A stretch of DNA of 64,000 nucleotides from WTAW01 sp964406575. Its GTDB lineage: Bacteria > Acidobacteriota > Aminicenantia > Aminicenantales > Aminicenantaceae. The stretch covers positions 6,737 through 70,736 of the forward strand of contig CAYOSH010000020.1 in the NCBI GenBank assembly GCA_964406575.1, in the 5' to 3' direction. Both the position numbers and the translations under genes were made by a program. The notes under the pieces were generated by a model. It ran no database searches. It was not told the DNA's origin and worked only from the letters and a program-made list of their open reading frames with translations. How positions within the stretch are numbered: the stretch's first letter is position 1; the number at the start of each line of letters is the position of its first letter. Positions 51,311 through 58,903 of this stretch are shown here, in pieces.

Positions 51311-51989
51311 AATGGAGGAGGATATTTCTTTGACGGGTCCTGTCCTTTCTCCTGCTCCGTTCAATAAGCATGAGGTGGAGGAGTACGAGAGGAAAAGGTA
51401 CAGGGGGATCGACCAAAAACTTGTCCATGTGCGAGAGACAGCTATTCTCGAGAAAATAATGGAGCGGATCGCTCCTCAAAAAGGATGGGTGTTGGATATC
51501 CCCTGCGGGTATGGGCGGTTTTCTGGTCTATTGCGTCGAAGAGGCTGGGGCCTGGTCAGCAGCGATTACTCCTTCCCTATGGTCAAGAAGGCCAAAGATT
51601 CCCGGGCAGATAAGGCATTGTCGAGAAATTGGGGTGTTATCGCCGATGCCACCAGGGATTTGCCTTTCAAAGATAACGCCTTTTCGCTTCTGCTGTGTAT
51701 GCGCTTTTGGCATCATGTCCATGAAGGAAAAAAGCGTCAAGCGGTGCTCCATCATTTCTCCCGGGTTACGTCCCGCTGGGTGATCCTTTCCTATTACCAG
51801 GTCAATCCCCTCCATCTTATCCAAAGGCGTTTCCGGAGAGCAGTGAAAAATAGCTCCACAAGAATTAAGATGATCTCTAAAGCTGAGTTTTATGATGAAA
51901 TCAAGGGGGCTGGTTTTGATTGTCTGGCGATATTCCCGCTATTCAGGGGGGTCCATTCTCAGCATATCGCCCTCTTGAAAAAAAATTAA
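51303..51989 (+). CDS. Class I SAM-dependent methyltransferase
   Basis: 228 residues. The SAM motif VLDIPCGYGRFSGLL (about 68-82), SSDYSFPMVKKA, and the post-motif DLPFKDNAFSLLLCMRFWHHV follow the Methyltransf_11 pattern. It overlaps the glycosidase gene by 8 nt, suggesting one transcript with the kinase. Acceptor unknown; a sugar, lipid or small molecule of the LPS/glycan route is the contextual guess. Its TAA shares TTAA with the opposing gene's stop. Confidence 0.88.
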   Translation: MNEMEEDISLTGPVLSPAPFNKHEVEEYERKRYRGIDQKLVHVRETAILEKIMERIAPQKGWVLDIPCGYGRFSGLLRRRGWGLVSSDYSFPMVKKAKDSRADKALSRNWGVIADATRDLPFKDNAFSLLLCMRFWHHVHEGKKRQAVLHHFSRVTSRWVILSYYQVNPLHLIQRRFRRAVKNSSTRIKMISKAEFYDEIKGAGFDCLAIFPLFRGVHSQHIALLKKN

Positions 51990-53200
51990 AACTTGAACCG
52001 GATCCCCACCCTCACTTCGAATCCCGAAAGGTCGATGGCAGCCACCTTTGCATCCGAAACACCGGCTTCGGACGGTTTTCTTTCCCGGATGTACAGAAGG
52101 GGATAGGACTCGCGTTCTGTGATGTGGCCTTGATAAATGTAGAGAGTGCCGCTTTCTGTAGACTGGGCGCCAGTCGATTCGCTGTATTCGTCTGTCCCCT
52201 CAAAGTTTGTGATTCTGCAATAACGCCCCAGTGTTTCTATGAAAAAGCACACGTTCCCGGAAGGGTTGATCTCGATCCCCAGTCCCCCAAAAACTCCAAG
52301 GCCTTGGGCGCTGGCATCGCCCTTCCATTCCTGCCAAAAATCGGCCTCTTCGTACCGATAGGTATAAGCACATTTGGCGAGATGATACTCTCCACCCAGC
52401 TTTATGTAGAAGGCGCGATTGGGGTAATAGCTGAGGGAAAGCCTGAAAGGGATCGACCGAACACTCGGACGCGTTGCGTAGACCTCAACATACGTTCCAT
52501 CTGGATAGTCCACATGGCTTTCCTTTTTGCCTGAAAGGTATGCAGCACCGATGTTGAGGAACAATTTGGAGGAGAGGGCCATATTCAACTCTCCTTCAAA
52601 AATGTTTGCCGTGTGGAGAGGGGCGACTTCACCGCTTTTGGATTCCCCCAGGAGAACCTCATAATAGTCCCCTAATCCTTTGGCTCCCGTGTTCAAGTCT
52701 CCGACGAGGATAGAGGCCATGCCACCGCAGAAGGAAACCCGGAACCTGGATTGTTGTGCCACAGAAGGAGAGGGCTTTTCTGCCGGAACTCGGACGTCCT
52801 CTGCGGGCACCTCTTCCAATTCTTCAACGCCTTCAGGTTCTTTGACAATTTCAACAGGCTCTGTGATCGTTTTTTCTTTCGGAGCGGGAAGAGCGGGCCC
52901 CTCGATCACAATGACCAGGCTTTCGTGGACGAATCCGGAAAGAACTTTGTCTTCGCCCAGCTTCATTTGGATGACGTACCATTCGCCCTGTTTCGCTGTG
53001 GCTTGGAGGATGGTCCCTTGAGGGAGTTGATGGATGATAGCGCTTCCGATATCTGGATTCTGTCGGATGTTCGCGATCTCTGAGACAACCTTAAGTTTGA
53101 TTAAAGGCTGCTGTGTTCCCTGAACTATCCCACAGAATGTGAGGAGAACACAGATTAATCCCAGCGCCCTGAAAATTCCTTTGATGCCGTGATCGTTCAA
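51986..53200 (-). CDS. SH3-domain outer-membrane beta-barrel protein
   Basis: 404 residues from TTG 53200, which has GGGGAGG 8 nt upstream; ATG 53269 would add 23 poor residues. Signal-like segment (IFRALGLICVLLTFCGIVQG) is followed by a bacterial SH3 domain (VVSEIANIRQNPDIGSAIIHQLPQGTILQATAKQGEWYVIQM), an acidic Pro/Glu linker (EKTITEPVEIVKEPEGVEEL) and a C-terminal domain with alternating strands ending in VGIRFKF, a terminal Phe as in outer-membrane barrels. It probably binds peptidoglycan or another wall component. Partner unknown. Confidence 0.8.
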   Translation of the reverse strand: MNDHGIKGIFRALGLICVLLTFCGIVQGTQQPLIKLKVVSEIANIRQNPDIGSAIIHQLPQGTILQATAKQGEWYVIQMKLGEDKVLSGFVHESLVIVIEGPALPAPKEKTITEPVEIVKEPEGVEELEEVPAEDVRVPAEKPSPSVAQQSRFRVSFCGGMASILVGDLNTGAKGLGDYYEVLLGESKSGEVAPLHTANIFEGELNMALSSKLFLNIGAAYLSGKKESHVDYPDGTYVEVYATRPSVRSIPFRLSLSYYPNRAFYIKLGGEYHLAKCAYTYRYEEADFWQEWKGDASAQGLGVFGGLGIEINPSGNVCFFIETLGRYCRITNFEGTDEYSESTGAQSTESGTLYIYQGHITERESYPLLYIRERKPSEAGVSDAKVAAIDLSGFEVRVGIRFKF

Positions 53201-53755
53201 TTTATTCGCCTCCCCGTCTAACCATTTTGATGAATTTGTCCAGAGTTCCTCGCCTCTGAAGTTTGTCATACCTATTTTAACTTGTCCGGATGCATATATA
53301 AAGGGATTTTTACTCTGAGTAAGTTTTTTTTGCGTTTGGGGCTTTTTTTATAACTAGGAGTTAAGTTTTTCATTCGGATCATCCTGTCGGTTGAGGACTG
53401 ATCCCGAGTACTCGGAAGTTGTTTTCTTATATGCTGGTGCGACTAAATCTGTTGGCATGTTCATAGGCTCTGGAGTACGGACTTCCGTCTGAAAGGAGGC
53501 GAGGAGGCACCTGAAAGAATCCGCGTGCCCGAGAGATCCGATGGGGCAGCTAGGCCATGGCAACCTGAGCGATCGAAGGAGTCCCAGAGGCAGAGGCTCC
53601 AGAAAATACGAGAGCTGAAGAAAAAGGAAAAAGGAGGGGAAGGATGAAGGGGAGGGCTCAAGCGCAGGCATTGACCAGGATGGGCATAGGAAAGAGATTG
53701 TTGCGAACGTTTTGAAAAAAGTGTTAACATAAAGAGAATTTTTAAGGAGATGATC
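53201..53755. other. Long gene-free region with strong purine/strand asymmetry before the DUF1573 gene
   Basis: About 550 nt. The plus strand of 53490-53660 is purine-rich and contains repeated GGAG/GAGG runs and short complementary pieces (GGCACC, GGTGCC-like). No supported start codon exists for the longest open frame there (ending 53647). A putative promoter TTGCGA-18-TAACAT (53701-53730) precedes the next gene. A non-coding RNA or leader is possible; I match no known family. Confidence 0.35.
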
Positions 53756-54538
53756 ATGTGGCGAAAACGATTCTCAGCTGCGTTGATTTTGACAAGCAGC
53801 ATGTTTTTGATCTTTTTATTTTCAGGGTATTGTCTCTCTGCGGAAAATGGCCCAAAGATCCAATTCGAGGAATTGAAATGGGATTTTGGCCGTAAAAAGC
53901 AGGGAGAAATCCTCACCCACACGTTCCGTTTCGAAAATGTCGGAGATGAGCCTCTTGTGATCGAAAGAGTCCGGACATCCTGCGGATGTGCGGCGGCGAG
54001 CCCCTCCAAAAAGAAATTCAACTCCGGAGAAAAAGGAGAGATCGAAGTCACTTTCAACACCCAAGGCTACTATGGAGAGCAGAATAAGTTCATCTACGTG
54101 GAGTCCAACGACCCGTCAGAGTCTGTGAAGCAGCTGATGATCACCGCCTCGGTCGAGGTCCCGCCCAGCCCCAAGATCGAGCTTGATTCTTACACCACGG
54201 ATTTGGGATTGATCCTTGAAGGGGAAGAGCTGCGCACCGTGTTCAACATAAGGAACAAGGGAGAGCTGGAGCTGACTGTCACTCCTTTCCACAAAGATGC
54301 GTCGTTTTTCATCCAGGGAAAGAAATTTTCTGCCCCGTTAAAGATCGCTGCGGGAAAGACCCAACAAGTGGAGGTCCGGATCCCCGCACGAGAAAAGATG
54401 GGATTGATCCGGGAATTTATCCGGTTGCAATCGAACGACCCGATGAGATCAACTCTGTCGCTGTATCTTGTGGCCTATAATGTGTCCAGACAGCAGCTGA
54501 AAGAACTGTTTGACAAGTACAGGAAGGTCCTTGATTAG
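53756..54538 (+). CDS. DUF1573 protein with two Ig-like (ASH/MSP-type) domains
   Basis: 260 residues from ATG 53756; AAGGAG (53744-53749) touches an upstream ATG at 53750 but fits this one. A signal peptide ends near CLSA (about 27). Two beta-sandwich repeats follow: first FEELKWDFGRKKQGEILTHTFRFENVGDEPLVIERVRTSCGCAAA and IEVTFNTQGYYGEQNKFIYVESNDP, then the second copy from DSYTTDLGLILEGE. The CGC pair is typical of DUF1573. Likely periplasmic or surface protein; function unknown. Confidence 0.88.
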   Translation: MWRKRFSAALILTSSMFLIFLFSGYCLSAENGPKIQFEELKWDFGRKKQGEILTHTFRFENVGDEPLVIERVRTSCGCAAASPSKKKFNSGEKGEIEVTFNTQGYYGEQNKFIYVESNDPSESVKQLMITASVEVPPSPKIELDSYTTDLGLILEGEELRTVFNIRNKGELELTVTPFHKDASFFIQGKKFSAPLKIAAGKTQQVEVRIPAREKMGLIREFIRLQSNDPMRSTLSLYLVAYNVSRQQLKELFDKYRKVLD

Positions 54539-54568
54539 TCAGGAGATCCTTGTCGCAAGCGTGTTGAG

Positions 54569-54892
54569 ATGATCCTACTGGCGAATTTTTTGCAGGCCGT
54601 TGCCACCATTCTCCACTATGTCTCGAGGATCTATATCTTTATCATTTTTGGTCGTGTGATCCTTTCCTGGGTCCGGATCCCCTCCCTTTACCAGGTGACT
54701 GTTATCCTGTATTACCTGACCGAGCCCGTTCTCAAACCCGTACGCAAATATGTTCCGCCCTACAAAATGGGAGGGCTTGATATCAGCCCGATGATCGTCA
54801 TCCTTCTCCTCATTTTTATCGACAATTTTCTCGTCAGGTCGCTTTTGATCTATGCGCAACAGATCCTCGTGCAGCAGCCCTATTCCTTCTGA
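54569..54892 (+). CDS. YggT family membrane protein
   Basis: 107 residues with four hydrophobic segments; FIIFGRVILSWVRIPS, YYLTEPVLKPVRKYVPP and GGLDISPMIVILLLIF are the family signatures. It is probably involved in envelope or osmotic stress or cell division in different bacteria; its role is not settled. A DUF167 gene follows closely, the usual YggT-YggU pairing. Confidence 0.93.
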   Translation: MILLANFLQAVATILHYVSRIYIFIIFGRVILSWVRIPSLYQVTVILYYLTEPVLKPVRKYVPPYKMGGLDISPMIVILLLIFIDNFLVRSLLIYAQQILVQQPYSF

Positions 54893-54961
54893 TGTCCATC
54901 GGGCACGAGCGAGCTGTTAATCCATAGAGACAGGTCATCAGGCCCATAAACAGAAGCAGGG

Positions 54962-55204
54962 ATGGATACATCAAAGACACTCACTCTGAAAGTTAAAGTC
55001 CACCCGCGGTCACGGAAACAGGAGATCACAAAGCTCGGGGCAAACGAATATAAGATCCACGTGACCTCCCCTCCGTCAAAAGGAGAAGCCAATAGAGCAG
55101 TCTGTAAGCTGATCGCTGCCCATTGGAACATTCCCCTCTCTAGGATTAAAATCGTCGGTGGCCACAAATCTCGAAACAAGGTCGTCTCCATCGAACATGA
55201 TTGA
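54962..55204 (+). CDS. DUF167/YggU family protein
   Basis: 80 residues. KVKVHPRSRKQEITKL and HVTSPPSKGEANRAVCKLIA, then VVGGHKSRNKVVSI-like ending (IVGGHKSRNKVVSIE), define the family. GAAGCAGGG upstream of the ATG is a weak ribosome-binding site. Function unknown; its companion YggT gene ends 69 nt upstream. Confidence 0.93.
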   Translation: MDTSKTLTLKVKVHPRSRKQEITKLGANEYKIHVTSPPSKGEANRAVCKLIAAHWNIPLSRIKIVGGHKSRNKVVSIEHD

Positions 55205-55311
55205 TGACAATTCTAAAAAATTTGAGTTACGAGATGAGCCCGGGAAATGTTTTGAGCTTTGCTTAAAAAAAAGGGGGGAAACATGTATGATTATGGGAGA
55301 TTGGAGAATAG

Positions 55312-56622
55312 ATGGAACTCTACAATCTAGTCAGTTTTTTGGGGATCTTTATCATCGCCGGATTCGCCTGGCTCTGCTCTAACAACCGGAGCGTTGTCAA
55401 TTGGCACGTTGTTTTCTGGGGAGTGAGCTTGCAGCTTCTCTTCGCGTTTTTTATCTTTGTGCTGCCGGTCGGGGCCAAATTTTTTCTTTTTGTGAACGAT
55501 ATCGTTGTCACGATCCTCGACAGCGCGACTGCAGGGACCAGGTTTGTCTTCGGGCGGCTGGCCTTGGCCCCGGGCGCGACCAATGCCGATGGAGAAACAT
55601 CACTGGGGTACTTCCTCGCCTTCCAAGGTCTCCCGACGGTGATATTTTTTGCGGCCCTGGTCTCCGCTCTCTATTACTTGAAGATCATGCCTCTTATTAT
55701 TAGAGGTTTTGCTTATGTCTTCACCAAGCTGATGCGTATCAGCGGGGCGGAATCCCTCTGTGCATCGAGCAATATTTTTGTTGGAGTGGAATCCGCTCTG
55801 GTTGTCAAACCCCATTTGAACGACATGACAAAATCAGAACTGACGACCATTCTCGCCGCTGGGATGGGAACCATCGCCTCCACAGTGCTGGCCCTGTATG
55901 TGTTTTTTCTCCAGGATCAAATGCCCACGATCGCAGGGCACCTCGTTTCCGCTTCTGTCCTGTCCGCACCTGCAGCAGTGGTGATGTCCAAACTCATCTT
56001 CCCTGAAATAGAGAGTCCGAGGACGTTGGGCCTAAACGTCAGGCCTCATTACGAAAGAGAAGACAATCTGATCATGGCCATCATAAACGGCGCAAACACG
56101 GGATTGAAATATTTGCTGGGCATTGTCGCTCTTTTGATCGCCTTTTTGGGAATCCTTGCCCTTCTGGATGTTATGCTGGGCTGGTTCGGAGGGCATCTCA
56201 ATGGTTGGTTCGGTTGGAATATGGAGTGGTCTTTCAAATCGCTCTTGGGATATATCGCTTATCCCTTTACCCTGGTGTTAGGGGTTCCGCCTGCAGATGC
56301 CTTTGAGATCGCCAAGATCATCGGAGAGCGCACCGTGGCGACAGAGGTGGCCTCTTACAAGGACCTTTCTCAGCTCTTAGCCCATGGCGCTCTCCAATAC
56401 CCCCGATCCGCCATCATCGCTTCATACGCGCTCTGCGGGTTTGCCCATGTGGCGTCGCTGGCGATCTTTGTCGGGGGAATTGGTGCTCTTGCTCCACAGA
56501 GAATGAAGGATCTGTCTCGCCTGGGTTTCCGTGCTCTGCTGGCAGCAACCCTTGCCTGCCTGATGACAGGAGCTGTGGCCGGCGTTTTTTACACATCCAG
56601 CTCCATACTTTTAAACCGATAG
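55312..56622 (+). CDS. nupC: Concentrative nucleoside transporter
   Basis: 436 residues with about ten membrane spans and N-terminal helices. GLPTVIFFAALVSALYYLKIMP, SLCASSNIFVGVESALVVKPHL, KSELTTILAAGMGTIASTVLALYV and LAIFVGGIGALAPQRMKDLSRLGFRALLAATLACLMTGAVAG are typical CNT segments. It imports nucleosides with H+ or Na+. Upstream, a 107-nt gap separates it from the DUF167 gene. A GCCGG/CCGGC hairpin follows the stop. Confidence 0.93.
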   Translation: MELYNLVSFLGIFIIAGFAWLCSNNRSVVNWHVVFWGVSLQLLFAFFIFVLPVGAKFFLFVNDIVVTILDSATAGTRFVFGRLALAPGATNADGETSLGYFLAFQGLPTVIFFAALVSALYYLKIMPLIIRGFAYVFTKLMRISGAESLCASSNIFVGVESALVVKPHLNDMTKSELTTILAAGMGTIASTVLALYVFFLQDQMPTIAGHLVSASVLSAPAAVVMSKLIFPEIESPRTLGLNVRPHYEREDNLIMAIINGANTGLKYLLGIVALLIAFLGILALLDVMLGWFGGHLNGWFGWNMEWSFKSLLGYIAYPFTLVLGVPPADAFEIAKIIGERTVATEVASYKDLSQLLAHGALQYPRSAIIASYALCGFAHVASLAIFVGGIGALAPQRMKDLSRLGFRALLAATLACLMTGAVAGVFYTSSSILLNR

Positions 56623-56832
56623 CCGGCGATCTGTCCGGCCAGAGACCTGCACTTTGCTCATTCTCTTTTTTTCTTGATTGAGCCAGAGTTGCCTCTCCAA
56701 AAAATGGCTCATGAGAAAAAATAGGCGCCGCCACCGTTTTTATAATGTCTTGAATATCATGGGCTGGGTTCGGGAGAAATAAAATTTGACAGCCATGCAC
56801 AGAGAACAGATCGCAAAAGAGAGAAAAGAGCG

Positions 56833-56851
56833 ACTTTTTTCGCAAAAAAGT
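56833..56851. promoter_or_regulatory. Perfect inverted repeat upstream of the USP gene
   Basis: ACTTTTTT (56833-56840) and AAAAAAGT (56844-56851) flank CGC, an eight-base perfect palindrome in the 296-nt nupC-USP gap. It sits about 20 nt before a TAAAAT -10-like hexamer (56874-56879). Operator or weak transcription terminator of nupC are both possible; AT bias makes chance plausible. Confidence 0.25.
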
Positions 56852-56918
56852 AGCCTCCCCCGTTTTTTCTTGTTAAAATAGCGTTCCAAGTCAAAACCAC
56901 ACAGGGAAGGAGATACTT

Positions 56919-57797
56919 ATGTCTGATTTTGTGAATAAAATCCTTTGGGCGACTGATTTTTCTGATGAGGCGCAAGAAGCCTATCTTTATGCCGATATTT
57001 TTGCTAAGACGTTCGGGGCCAAGATTGTCGGGCTTCATGTCCTGCCCGGATTTTCCCCGGAACACTACCAATCCGCGATCATTGTGATCGACGAGCTGAA
57101 AAGGAGAGCGAATCATATGAGAAAAGTCGCTGAGGGAAAATTCGAATCCTTTCAGAAAACAAAGGGAGTGAGCTTTGAATACATCATCGATGATGGCGCT
57201 GCATCGAAGGTTATCGTTGAAACGGCAGAGAAGGAAAAGGCTGATCTCATCGTGATCGGGAGAAAAGGTCGCTCTGCGATTGAACGCCTGTTTATCGGGA
57301 ATGTTGCCAACCAGGTTCTGCGCAGTTCCCATGTTCCTATCCTTGTAACAAAAAAGCGCAGCGGGAAACCTCATTTCAAAAAGATCCTCGTCCCGACCGA
57401 TTTTTCGGATCAGGAAGAGGTTGAAAGGGACTACGCATGGAAGCTGGCAAAAGGTTTCGATGCCAGCATCACTCTTCTTCATATTCTGGAGCTTCATGAT
57501 TATGAGTTCCCCCCCCGGGTCCTCGATGAAATGTTGGAGTCAGTGCTCAAAAAATTGAAACAGCGCAGACACAGGGAAGAGGAAGATATCAAGATCGCCG
57601 AAGACGTCTATCGTGCCATAGATGCGCCTGTGGGGATTGTTGATTATGCCGATACTCACAAGTTTGATCTGATCGTCATCTCCACCTGCACCCAAAGCAA
57701 GATCGAGAGGTTCTTTTTAGGCAGCACAACAGAAAAGGTCATTTCCTACAGTCATATGCCCATTTTTGCGATTCCTCCCGCAAGCTGTAAAAAGTAA
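56919..57797 (+). CDS. Tandem universal stress protein (UspA family)
   Basis: 292 residues with two USP domains (1-150 and 152-292). The first has the ATP motif start GRKGRSAIERLFIGNVANQV (G-2x-G-9x-G, with Asn where Ser/Thr is usual). In the second, STCTQSKIERFFLGSTTEKV lacks the first glycines, so it may not bind nucleotide. AAGGAG precedes the ATG. The TTG start of dprA follows two nt after its stop. Stress or energy-state sensing is the family role. Confidence 0.92.
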   Translation: MSDFVNKILWATDFSDEAQEAYLYADIFAKTFGAKIVGLHVLPGFSPEHYQSAIIVIDELKRRANHMRKVAEGKFESFQKTKGVSFEYIIDDGAASKVIVETAEKEKADLIVIGRKGRSAIERLFIGNVANQVLRSSHVPILVTKKRSGKPHFKKILVPTDFSDQEEVERDYAWKLAKGFDASITLLHILELHDYEFPPRVLDEMLESVLKKLKQRRHREEEDIKIAEDVYRAIDAPVGIVDYADTHKFDLIVISTCTQSKIERFFLGSTTEKVISYSHMPIFAIPPASCKK

Positions 57798-57799
57798 AG

Positions 57800-58903
57800 T
57801 TGGAAGACAACCATAAGTACTGGGTCGCCCTAAACCTTGTTTTGGGTGAGCAGCTCAAAAAGCTCAAGCGTCTCTGCGCACGATTTTCCCGCATTCGCGA
57901 TCTCTTTGAGGCATCTGCGGCTGACCTTAAAGCGGTGGGTCTTGATGAACCGACTGCGCTGGCGCTGCTCTCTCCGGAGACACTGAACCGGGCAGAAGCC
58001 GAGATTGAAAAACTCACGCAAAAAAAATATACTGTGCTCACACTCGAAGACCGGAAATACCCTGCGTATTTGCGAGAGATTTTTGATGTTCCGTGTGTCC
58101 TCTATTGTGCAGGGGATGTCGGTGTTCTGGACGAGCCTGCGGTTTCCATCGTTGGTGCACGGAGACCCACTCCCTACGGGAGAGCGGTAGCCGAGAAATT
58201 AGCTTCCGATCTGGCTTCCCGCGGAGTGGTCGTTGTGAGCGGGTTAGCTCGTGGCATAGACTCTATCGCCCATTGGGGTGCCCTCCAAGGGGGGAAAACT
58301 GTGGCTGTGATGGGGTCTGGGTTGGATGTGATCTATCCCAAAGAGAACAAGAGGCTTTTTGTGAAAATTTTAGAAAAAGGTGCTGTTATCACTGAATTCC
58401 CGTTGAAGTCTCCTCCTTTGGGATATCATTTTCCCATGAGGAACAGGATCATCAGCGGATTATCGTTGGGAGTGACGGTGGTTGAAGCGACTAAACGCAG
58501 TGGTTCGCTCATCACAGCTCGGCTGGCTCTCGAGCAGAACAGAGAGGTGATGGCCGTTCCCGGGAACACGACCTCAGAGCTCAGCCAGGGGACCAATTGG
58601 CTGGTCAAGACGGGAGCAAAGCTTGTGGAGACATGGGAGGATGTGGCAGAAGAGTTGCCCCCGCCACTCAGAGAAAGGCTCCTCGCTCAGAAGGAGAAAG
58701 AGGCACGGAAAAACCTCCCGCCCGTGACTCCTCATGAGGAGAAGCTGTTGGCATTGTTAAAGCCCGATGCCCTTGTTCATATCGACGAGCTTGTCGAACA
58801 CACAGACCTCTCTGTCTCTGAGGTTCTGACTCACTCTCTGCAACTGGAGCTCAAAGGTTATATCACTCAGAGCCTGGGAAAAAATTTTCAAAGGAAGATA
58901 TGA
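57800..58903 (+). CDS. dprA: DNA processing protein DprA
   Basis: 367 residues from TTG 57800. An N-terminal helical (SAM-like) part precedes the Rossmann fold: VSIVGARRPTPYGRAVAEKLASDLASRGVVVVSGLARGIDSIAHWGAL, VAVMGSGLDVIYPKENKRLF, GSLITARLALEQNREVMAVPGN. A winged-helix domain (LLALLKPDALVHIDELVEHTDLSVSEVLTHSL) closes it. It loads RecA on incoming single-stranded DNA in natural transformation. A ComEA-like protein is encoded 3.3 kb downstream. Confidence 0.95.
   Translation: MEDNHKYWVALNLVLGEQLKKLKRLCARFSRIRDLFEASAADLKAVGLDEPTALALLSPETLNRAEAEIEKLTQKKYTVLTLEDRKYPAYLREIFDVPCVLYCAGDVGVLDEPAVSIVGARRPTPYGRAVAEKLASDLASRGVVVVSGLARGIDSIAHWGALQGGKTVAVMGSGLDVIYPKENKRLFVKILEKGAVITEFPLKSPPLGYHFPMRNRIISGLSLGVTVVEATKRSGSLITARLALEQNREVMAVPGNTTSELSQGTNWLVKTGAKLVETWEDVAEELPPPLRERLLAQKEKEARKNLPPVTPHEEKLLALLKPDALVHIDELVEHTDLSVSEVLTHSLQLELKGYITQSLGKNFQRKI

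Noticed and set aside
53534..53647. Basic open frame in the gap before the DUF1573 gene
   Set aside because: No ATG, GTG or TTG start in the open stretch and no ribosome-binding site.
53490..53660. SAM, TPP, cobalamin, RNase P, SRP or tmRNA identity for the purine-rich gap
   Set aside because: None of the diagnostic core sequences of these RNAs could be found by eye.
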